Source: Ceratothoa steindachneri
Lineage: Eukaryota > Arthropoda > Malacostraca > Isopoda > Cymothoidae
Direction: 5' to 3'
NCBI GenBank assembly: GCA_963969495.1
Contig: OZ018321.1
Coordinates: 104,075,066 to 104,139,065, forward strand
Length of the DNA stretch: 64,000 nt
Numbering within the stretch: position 1 is the stretch's first letter; each line of letters begins with the position of its first letter. This document shows, piece after piece, positions 56,295 through 64,000 of the stretch. A program made the translations under genes and the position numbers. The notes below the pieces were generated by a model. It was not told the origin of the DNA. It did no database searches and saw only the letters and a program-made list of their open reading frames with translations.

Positions 56295-57661
56295 AGGAGG
56301 GTGAATGCCGGGAGAAACTTCGATGCCAACCGCAATTATGCTGACGGTGTGAGTTCGTCGACTTATCCCGAAAGGAACCCAGCGCAGTCTGACATAGATG
56401 AAATAACCACAACCTTGGCTTGGGGGATCGATGCAGAGAACCAGTTTGCAATCTCTAGTGGGGCTTATGTAAGCGGCAAGAAAAATAAAAAGAAACATGG
56501 AAAGAATGGGAAGGGGAGCAAAGTTCCTGAAGCAGCTATCGGTGATTTAGCGACGCCCTTGGCGGGCACATAAGCGGAAATCACAACATTGGCTGGGGGT
56601 ACAATTAGTGAAAACCAGGTCGTAACCTCTGGTGGGCCTTACTTAAGGAAAAAAAAAAGAAAGAGAAAAAGTAAAAGGAAGGAGCAGCCACAGGCAAATC
56701 GGTGACACCCTTGGGGGCACAGAGATGAAAAGTATGTTGGGCTCCGGGACCACGAAAGAAAAAGCAACGCATCTGAGCCGATTTGTGATGCGGTCAAATG
56801 GGCAAGTGCAAGGCGTTGTGGTGGGGGACTCTCAAGCCCAAGCCAGAGAGCTACCTTGGAGAAGGTTATGGCAGAAACCGATGGGAGGTCCGATGATTTC
56901 CAGGTTGGGGCAACGAGGCACTCGGGACAGGGTCGTAGGGGTAAAGATTCCATCCAGAACTCAGTACTCGTCTCAATGGTGAGTGAGAACGATCTCTTCT
57001 TCAGAGAAGCAAGGGTCGGTAACACTGAAGCCATCCTGATGAATACAATGGTAACTGTGGATGATCTTTGCGCTAAGAACTACCGGGTAAGTTAGTACGG
57101 ATTGTACCCCGAAAGTTAGCGAATGTGCATGCAACTAGCAAACTTGTGTGTATCAATGAGAGATTAGGGAACCTATGTGCAATGAAAGGCGTCAAATTCC
57201 TTGATCCGTTTGATCGGTTCTTTGTATGTGGCGACCTGTATGAGGAGGAGGATGTCCACCTTAGTAGCCGAGGTAAGAGTGCTCTAGCCAATTTCATCGA
57301 CCAGAATTCCTTCTGGCAGATGAAGGCGGCCATAAGATTACCTGTTGAACGTCTCAGGAATAGAAGGGGGTTAGGATCGGGAGGAGTAGGCGTGAGGACT
57401 CCCGTCACTTGTGAACTCAACGCACCTCGAGTCGAGGGGAGTCAGGAGAACTCAGTCGCTAAGGATAAACCGGGCTCCCATGAGAGGAGGGCAGGGTTAG
57501 AGCTTAGGGAGATAAACGTCGGCGCGCACGTTTTTGACAAACATGCTTTATCTCAAGCCCGGGAATTATGGAGGCTTGTAGCGGCAAATAAGATTCGGGT
57601 CACCACGGGGCAGGTCCTGCAACTAAGTGTCGCTCGATGTGCTGTACCCGCATCAGGGTAA
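56295..57661 (+). pseudogene. CR1-like ORF1 with SGNH-esterase-like region
   Basis: ORF1 products of CR1-clade LINEs often carry an SGNH-hydrolase (esterase) domain thought to help the ribonucleoprotein meet membranes or lipids. The frame 57125-57661 begins with 'KLVCINERLGNLCAMKGVKF' and 'LDPFDRFFVCGDLYEEEDVH' followed by 'LSSRGKSALANFID'. This is the C-terminal block of that fold, with the Asp-x-His pair of the catalytic triad in 'EDVHLS'. The nucleophile Ser block (G-D-S) is not clear upstream; frames at 56301-56573 and 56856-57095 are probably earlier ORF1 parts, Lys/Gly-rich. Residues after about 57360 form a basic tail. Frames are interrupted several times. Confidence 0.65.
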
Positions 57662-57744
57662 AACAACTCAACCGTAAGGCAGGGAAACACGCAAGGGTAG
57701 GAACCATGTGGAATAGTTGCATTACCTTAAATTCCTACTCTTTA

Positions 57745-60350
57745 AAGACATGTCAATACGAAACAAGTGGGACGACCTTGTAGTCAAATTGTCCAGTGAA
57801 ACCAGAATAGACGTAGTTGGCATCATAGAAACTTAGCTTCGCACTGGTCCTAGAAATTTTGAGGATGAGTCTATTATTCTCGGTTACATGATATTCAACC
57901 ACGATTAACCCAATCGAGAAGCTGGTGAAGTATTGTTATTCTCCCTTAACTGCTTTCCCGCGGTTGATTGCAATGTTAGAATAGAAGTATCTACGAGACC
58001 CTAGGAGTAGACGCAAATCTTGTCAGCTCCCAAACCGACTCGTGGTGGTATAAAGGCCGCAAAGGCCGACCGAAGAAGCCGACTCGAACCTGTACGCTAA
58101 ACTTCCCGATTTGGTGGAAAATGTCCCAAGCCTGACTATGGGCGATTTTAACTGCCGTTGATTTGATTTCGGTTATAGATCTTGCAACGGGGAGGAGAAA
58201 CGTCTCATCGACTTCGCCGGCAATAACTATTTGCAACAGTGGTTGGGAAAGTCGACGAAAAGTGAGAACCTTTTGGACTTGGTGTTCATCGCCGATGATG
58301 ATATCGTCTCTGGACTAAGCGTGAGTGAAAGTCTGGGCGGTAGCGATCATTGAACAGTCTTATTTAACTTACGCGCCCAGTGCGGCAGTCCCTTTCGCGT
58401 TGCTGCCTACAAACATAGTTACCGCTGCACGAACTTTAACGGTCTACGAAATGCGATAGGTCGACTGGAACCTACAAATGATGAAAGTGCCTCAGCTAAA
58501 TGGCTGAGATTCAAAAACTGCTTCGCTCCCCCTAAAAGAGGTGAATAAAAAATCTGTCAACCGAAATGGTTCAATCGCGGCATCGCCTCAGCAATTCGCA
58601 ATAGAAAAAAAGCTACGTTACTTGAAGAAGTAGTGGTATCAAAAAAAAATCTCCTACAGTACAGAAAAAATATTAGAACTGTTAAAAAACTGGTGTGACA
58701 AGCTGGACGCAACGAGTAACTTCGGGTCGCGTCCCTCTGCAAAGAGAACCCAGAGGAATTTTTCCTGCACGTAAATAGGTAGAATCCAGTTCATCAGCGC
58801 ATAGGCCCTCTAAGAGATGACGTTGGCGTGTTTCGAGAGTTGAATCTGGCTATCGATAACGCGGTGAACGACTACTTCACCTCTGTGTTTACAAGGGAAG
58901 AAGAAGGTCCCACCCTGAGACTGGGGATGTAACTCAATGAAGAAGAGAACCTAAGCAAGATAATCTTAGACGATGAGGAGGTGGAGGCTAGAATAAAGAA
59001 CCTTAACCCATACAATTCTCTAGGTCTAGATCGCTTTCTCCCTACAGTCTTCGGGAAGTGAGCGGTGAGGTTGCTCCACAACTTACTGAGATCTTTAATA
59101 AATCGCTAGAAACGGGGAAGGTGCCGGAGGACTGGATGACGGCGGAAGAAGGTAAAGTGTGAAAAACTGGCTAACGATCGGCCTATAAATTTGACCTCCG
59201 TTGTGGGCAAAATGTTAAAGAGCATAATAACAGAAAAAATAGCAAAGCACCTAGAAACAAACAACTAGATCCTGGATTCCCAACACGGGTTTTGCAGGAA
59301 TCGATCGTGTCTCATAAATTTACTAGAATTCTTTTACGGAATCTTGTGTGAGTACGATCGTAGCCTGCCTGTGGACATCTTATATCTGGAATTTAAAAAA
59401 GAACGTTGATAAAGTAGATTGATAACTGGTTGTCAGGCAAGCGAAAAAGAGTAAGACTAAATGGGGTAGCCTCGAGATGGGCCCCGTGAGTATTGGGGTT
59501 TCCCAGGGTTCCGTGCTCGGTCCTCTCTTGTTAATCATCTATATAAATATATAGAAGATGGGTTGCTTTGCTCGATATCCAAGTTCACGGAGGATACAAA
59601 ATTAGGAGGCGGCCTGAGCTCACGCGAAGGTCTGGAAAGCCTACAAAACAGCCTTCAGAGGTTAGGTGAGTGGTGCGAGACTTGTCAGATGCCATTTAAC
59701 CTTGACAAGTGTAAGGTAAGGCACATTGGCTGTGCCAATCTTAAAAAAGATTCACACTTGTTAGGTAGAGTTCTAAAGGTAACAGGCCTGGAAAAGGACT
59801 TGGGTGTGCAAATCAGCAGCGACCTAAAGTTTTCCAGGCATTGTGCCGATGTAGAAAAGAAGTCACAAAGACTTTTGGGAAACATAAAGAGGCAATTAGA
59901 TTCCGAAAGAAGGGATTGTCCTCAAATTATACAACCCTCTACTCAGACATCACCAGGGGGACGAAGTTCAATCCTAGTCCCCTACACTGCGTAAGGACTT
60001 TGATAGACTGGAACGTGTCCAGGCTAGGGCCACCAAGTAAATTCTTTACTTAGCCACAAAGGAGACCAGCGTTGGCTTCAAGAATTGGGGCTCTTCTCTT
60101 TAGAGACCCGCCAATTACGAGGCCAGCTAATAGAGACCTTCAGGATTTTAAGGGGTATCGAAAACGTAGACTACAGAAGGATGTTTACGTTGAACACAAA
60201 CCCGACTCGTAACCATGGTTATAAACTGGATTTGCCTCTATTCCAGACTAGTATTTGCGAGAAATAGTTCTCATATAAGATTTGCGGTACATGGAATAAT
60301 CTTCCGGTCGAGGTGGTGAATAGTTCGTCTGTTATAACAATTCAAATCTA
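57745..60350 (+). pseudogene. CR1-like ORF2: endonuclease, RT, C-terminal region
   Basis: Endonuclease: 'IDVVGIIET' near 57805 is followed by TAG where the family has Trp (E-T-W-L). 'MGDFNCR' near 58137 is followed by TGA where Trp is usual, and the catalytic 'GGSDH' near 58340 is also followed by a TGA. RT: 'NDRPINLTSVVGKMLKSIIT' near 59175, 'QHGFCRNRSCLINLLEFFYG' near 59285, motif A degraded ('ILYLEFKK', Glu for Asp) near 59380, motif B 'IGVSQGSVLGPLL' near 59495, motif C 'FTEDTKLGG' for F-A-D-D-T-K near 59583. The open frame 59563-59994 covers the thumb ('NLDKCKVRHIG'), and 60085-60267 the C-terminal region ('RQLRGQLIETFRILRG'). The catalytic losses in motifs A and C make it inactive. Confidence 0.85.
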
Positions 60351-61129
60351 GACCGGATAATGTAATCCATTAATATGTATAGAAAGTAGGGTCAAGTAGA
60401 TTATAAAAGTAAGTTAAATAGGTTCCTAGCTATTCTATTAAAATTTCCTTATTGTATCCTTTTTCACATCCCAAACAAAGTAACTTTTCCGCTTTCTGTA
60501 CTTAAATAGTACGAGTACCTCCTGGGTATAGTCGGTAATGTCCTTTGAGGTACTATTATTCCTTGTGCTTCCTTGTGACAATCGAGTGTGTCGTGTAGAA
60601 AGCATTAAATAATTTCCTATCATATTCTTCTCCATCGCCATTCCCCCCAAATTCCTTCATAACGCCATATTCTATGCATTCTTAATACTCATCCTCCTGA
60701 TAATGTTTTGGCGACATTTATTTTCGTTTATTTCTCTTAGACCTGCTTCCTTACTATTTGTAACCCCACAAACTAATATTCTCACAAATATTTTAATAAT
60801 GAAGTATAATAAGTCTTGGTAATTTTATAACTGAAGTGAAAACGGCATATTTGATTTGTGACATTAAAGCTAAATTTTTCGTATTAGTTAATAACTCCAT
60901 TAATATTTGTTAGGTCTTCTGAAGTCAGAATATGTTATAATCCTTTCTTCTTACTAGTATATTCATTCTTCAACTTTTATATTTATTTCTTTAATATTAT
61001 ATGAATAAAGTAAAGAAGATTGTATTTTTATTACTTTAAATCATAAAATTAATATATAAATATATGTATATGTGTATATATATGTATATGTATGTATATA
61101 TATATATAGGTATATTTTTAATGTCTATT
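60351..61129. other. no gene seen
   Basis: A+T-rich sequence with TA/TG-rich stretches near 61050-61110. Confidence 0.4.
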
Positions 61130-62010
61130 GAGTCAGTTTTGAATGTCATGCCGGTGTAGAGTCCTAAAAGGGTGGATGGTAGTTTATTTAAGGGAAGGTG
61201 TTGTCTGGTTAGTCTGATTTTGGGCGCTTGTTCGATTCCTGGTAGACAGGTGTGAAAGGGTTACTGATGATTAGTATTGACTAATAGAATTTGTGATTAT
61301 GGTAGTGCCTTTTTGTGGCACGCCACTGTGGAGAGGTCGGGTATACGAGTTATGGGTTCGGTGGGTGACTTTGGCCTGCCTGCAAACGTTGAAGTTTATA
61401 ACCACTTTTTTTCATAGTGAGGGAGATTAGTGTTCAGGATTTTGTGTTTTGAAAGTGTATTCGAAGGCTTTGTTTGTCTATTTAGACAAGGATTGCTCGT
61501 AAGAGTGTAAGGGATGGTTAAAACCATCGATTATACGTTTTGTAAACTTAGTCACCAGGGTTGTGGTTCAGTGTGCTTTCCTGAAACAGTGGCCTTTCTG
61601 AGACAGAGTTGGGTTTGGGCTGATTCTTTGGTGTATTTGTGTTTCGAGTGCTGTTGATAGTGTGCACAGAAGTGCGATTAGTCGGTACAAGTTGTGTTGT
61701 GTTGGAGGTTTATCTGGTTATGGTGTGAACTAGTTTCCAAATTCCCTGGATTGTGTTAGTGAGTCAGGAGTGGTCGAAAATTTCTGTGATGGCTGAGATT
61801 GCTACGAGTATGTTACCTAGTGATTAAGATAGATGTTAAATATGTTGTCTGCGCCAATGGCTTTAGTGTTTATGAGAGATTTGATCGTATTTTGGAATTT
61901 TTTTTATTTTTTTTTACAATTTGTTTCTTTCTGGTTACTAGTTGCTCCGTGTGGGGGTATGGGGTATGTGATGCATATGTTATGTATGGTTGTCCCGAGG
62001 TGTGTTGACG
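61130..62010 (-). pseudogene. LINE RT remnant on the minus strand (T+G-rich on plus)
   Basis: Minus-strand pieces read as a non-LTR RT. 'LINTKAIGADNIFNIYLNHL' near 61880 fits the P-G-P-D-G-I...H-L block before the palm. 'SYTRPLHSGVPQKGTTIITN' near 61300 fits motif B (G-V-P-Q-G). Motif C is not visible, so the 3' part is lost. The plus strand is strikingly T+G-rich through the whole region (A+C-rich coding strand). Frameshifts are many. Family unresolved; it is not the same family as LINE A-C by eye. Confidence 0.5.
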
Positions 62011-62169
62011 TTTTGGTTCCAGGTTACTGTTTGCTGTGTAGTGATTAGATTTGTGATGTGGGTGTTAAGTAATTGAATGTGTCGTGCTTCTTGTTGTGAG
62101 GAGGCCCTATTTTGAATTAGAATGTTTCGCTGTTTTATTTACCACGTCTTGTTGCGTGCAGTAAAAGAT

Positions 62170-62625
62170 AGAATGCCACATACACGATGAAAAAAAGTAA
62201 ATTTATAAGTGGCAGCATTATGGTGTGCGGTATGTTTTCAAAAAATACAGTCTGTACGTTTACGTGGCCAAGTAAACACTACGGTTTTCACGAATCTGCT
62301 TCAAGAGCATGTGATCCCCTCTCTCTAAAATTGAAGGTATATGAGCATGTTTTAATTTAGGGCAATGCTACGTGACAAATCGGAGTGACAGGAAATATCA
62401 TCGGATAAACTGGCCTGAACAGAGCTCTGATTAAAACCTGCTAGAGAATAAATAGAGGACACGCCATGAGGAGGCTATGCTATGGTTTGGAAATCGAACA
62501 ATGTTGAAGATCTGTGCCAAAGTTTGGAAGGAGAATGGAATAAAATTAGGCCCCAACAATGTAACGGATTAGTGAAGTCCTGGAACCAAAAATGTACTCA
62601 AATCACAATGGCCAGCATAATTTAA
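62170..62625 (+). pseudogene. Tc1-like transposase C-terminal fragment
   Basis: Catalytic half of a Tc1-type transposase in broken frames. 'SGSIMVCGMFSKNTV' near 62210 corresponds to G-G-S-I-M-V-W-G. 'LKLKVYEHVLI' near 62325 precedes the second-Asp block (here 'GNAT', in place of Q-D-N-A-T). 'WPEQSSD', a TAA, then 'NLLENK' near 62420-62455 corresponds to W-P-x-x-S-P-D-L-N-P-L-E-N, so the final Glu is kept but a stop replaces Leu. 'ICAKVWKENGIKLGPNNV' near 62520 is the C-terminus. It differs from the Tc1-like copy at 38.7 kb. Confidence 0.7.
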
Positions 62626-62913
62626 AAAATATTTTTCCCAAGTATCTATGAGATAAATATGTTGTTTTCTGGTTATGGATGCATTAATACTTACTGGTCT
62701 CTAGTTTTGAGGCAACCTTTCTTTAAATACACATCACTTTCTTCTTATTTTTTTATCCACTATTGTATGGAATGAAACAAACACAATCATTTGAAAAATT
62801 ATTTTTTAAACTTCATTGAAATTAAATCAGTATTTCCAAGAAAATCTAGACTTTGGTATTTTATTATATACTTTTAGATGGTAGTGTATGATCGAGAGTC
62901 CTTAAGGTAGCTG

Positions 62914-62914
62914 A

Positions 62915-62955
<41 letters not shown>
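62914..62955. repeat. (TA)n microsatellite
   Basis: Short TA/TG run that opens the interval occupied by the next mariner fragment. Confidence 0.9.
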
Positions 62956-62956
<1 letters not shown>

Positions 62957-63109
62957 TATTTTATTCTTTCATCCCACTGATATACAAAGTCCTCTCCTAG
63001 AAGCTTTAACCAATCGAGGTTAAGGCTACGAGTCTATCAACCTCTGCAATAGAGCATAATTGATCTCTCTTTTTAAAAAAAACTTCCGGGTTTAGTATTC
63101 CATAATTAA

Positions 63110-63680
63110 ATCTAGTTTCCTGCCACTCTCTATATCCACTATTTTGAGGTGGATGAAACGTTTCAAAGAAGGAAGAGAATACCTTAATGACGACGAAAGA
63201 GAAGGGAGACCATCCACATCAAGCAATGCAGAAAAGGTGCCCACGTTCAAAGACTTCATGATGAAGGGATAAAGATTGCAAAATTTGCATTGAATATATT
63301 GCGAAACAAGTCGATATTTCCCAAAGATCAGAATATGCAATTTTAACAGCATCTTGGTCTCACACAGCTTTCTGCAGGTTAAATACCGAAATCGTTGCGT
63401 GATAATCAGCTTGCACAAAAAAGTCATGTTCCATCATGACAATGCTCACGACTGACAGGATAAACTTCGAAAGAATTTACATGGCACCTCATACCACATC
63501 CACTCTATACCTCTGATCTTGCCCCCTCGGAGTTCTTCAGAGGGCTTTGTCAGGTGAAAACAATGCCTTCAGAAATACATTGAAACTATGGAAACTATGT
63601 TAAGAAATATTGGTGACATTTGTGTTATTTTAATTTTTACTAAATATTTCTTTCATTTTGTACCAAGACTTTTTGAAGAT
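63110..63680 (+). pseudogene. mariner transposase fragment
   Basis: 'WMKRFKEGREYLNDDEREGR' then 'PSTSSNAEKV' near 63150-63240 is the end of the DNA-binding half. 'KVMFHHDNAHD' near 63425 is the second catalytic Asp block (H-H-D-N-A-P-x-H). 'SDLAPSEFFRG' near 63510 is the third block, with Glu where mariner has its last Asp (A-P-S-D). The first Asp block is deleted. The right end reads CCTCG just before the TA array, as expected for a mariner end. It is a different mariner from the copy at 39.6 kb. Confidence 0.75.
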
Positions 63681-63685
63681 TCCTC

Positions 63686-63686
<1 letters not shown>

Positions 63687-63754
<68 letters not shown>
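63687..63754. repeat. (TA)n microsatellite between two mariner ends
   Basis: TA run with the end of one mariner on its left (CCTCG) and the start of another on its right (CAAGGGGCGGTCAATAAG). Confidence 0.95.
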
Positions 63755-63756
<2 letters not shown>

Positions 63757-64000
63757 AGGGGCGGTCAATAAGTTTTGCAAATATGTAGGGCAAAAGAGAG
63801 AAAGGGGGATGGCTGTTTGTGGGGGTGTTAGGACAAGTTATGACAAGTCAGGACCTGCAGCCACACGTTCTAGCCTCCTCTATTTAAGAAGCAGTAGCTG
63901 ATCGCAGATCGTCAGTCACAAATTATTCAACAATGGAGAAGGTTGAGCACCGCGCAGTGATCAAATTTTTGACCAAGACAGGCAAGAATGCAAAAGAGAT
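63755..64000 (+). mobile_element. mariner element, cut by the window end
   Basis: Starts with the terminal repeat CAAGGGGCGGTCAATAAGTT, the same as the nested mariner at 39584-40514 apart from one base. Its 5' region matches that copy up to the transposase start. The rest lies outside the window. Confidence 0.9.
63933..64000 (+). CDS. mariner transposase, N-terminus only
   Basis: An ATG at 63933 begins 'MEKVEHRAVIKFLTKTGKNA', which differs at two positions from the 40336 copy. It is open to the window end, so whether this copy is intact cannot be seen. The product would be a DD34D transposase that binds the CGAGGGGC-type ends. Confidence 0.8.
   Translation, partial: MEKVEHRAVIKFLTKTGKNAKE

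Larger units (their letters stand above)
56080..60400 (+). mobile_element. CR1-like LINE, nearly full length but decayed
   Basis: ORF1 with an esterase-like domain (to about 57660), then ORF2 with endonuclease (57750-58400), linker, RT (59150-59900) and C-terminal region (to about 60350). An ORF1 esterase followed by EN-RT is the CR1-clade arrangement. The 5' and 3' limits are approximate; I see no target duplication. Confidence 0.8.

Overview
This window looks like a repeat-dense animal genome. Coding sequence is interrupted by introns, (TA)n microsatellites are long and numerous, and almost every recognisable protein belongs to a transposable element. The one clear host gene is the homeobox exon of a POU class IV (Brn-3/acj6/unc-86 type) transcription factor on the minus strand at 50.6-51.2 kb. 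Its best fit is an arthropod or other ecdysozoan. A small crustacean such as a sea louse would suit the mix of Tc1/mariner, Penelope-like and CR1-like elements and TA arrays, but that is inference.

Layout. 1-4.2 kb: A+T-rich, no gene seen. 4.2-4.5 kb: decayed mariner. 5.0-7.7 kb: non-LTR retrotransposon (LINE A), plus strand, ending in (TAA)n. 8.0-10.6 kb: a minus-strand retroelement scrap, then LINE B (plus). 12.1-15.9 kb: minus-strand Ty3/Gypsy remnant (LTR, gag-protease, LTR). 15.9-19.6 kb: minus-strand integrase followed by a decayed env-like third ORF, ending on a polypurine-like tract against the 15.9 kb LTR. 20.4-27.1 kb: plus-strand Gypsy element with 1.3-1.4 kb LTRs, gag, protease, RT and RNase H but no integrase. 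27.1-27.9 kb: CR1-like scrap. 28.8-30.6 kb: decayed transposase-like gene of unknown family. 30.6-32.3 kb: mariner (maT-like) between two TA arrays. 32.3-32.5 and 34.9-36.2 kb: Penelope-like element pieces. 32.9-34.9 kb: LINE C, a relative of LINE B. 38.3-40.7 kb: Tc1-like element with about 235-bp terminal inverted repeats, split by a deleted mariner. 42.2-44.5 kb: about 122-bp satellite interrupted by an LTR-like block carrying an array of short hairpins. 44.7-45.05 kb: 18-bp minisatellite. 48.0-48.5 kb: fold-back element. 50.6-51.2 kb: POU4 exon. 52.2-53.1 kb: about 110-bp minisatellite. 53.2-55.9 kb: piggyBac-like element with TTAA ends. 56-60.4 kb: CR1-like LINE with an ORF1 esterase domain. 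61.1-62.0 kb: minus-strand LINE RT remnant. 62.2-64.0 kb: Tc1 and mariner fragments; the last runs off the window.

Nearly all element genes carry stops, frameshifts or deletions, so no autonomous element is evident. The most interesting signals are: (1) the POU4 exon, whose TAG stop is followed in frame by 117 open codons with a Trp-containing heptad repeat that varies mostly at synonymous sites; (2) the hairpin array at 43.0-43.6 kb, where stems covary between repeat units while loops stay constant, with similar hairpins in a Gypsy LTR at 15.4 kb; and (3) TA arrays that repeatedly sit exactly at transposon ends.
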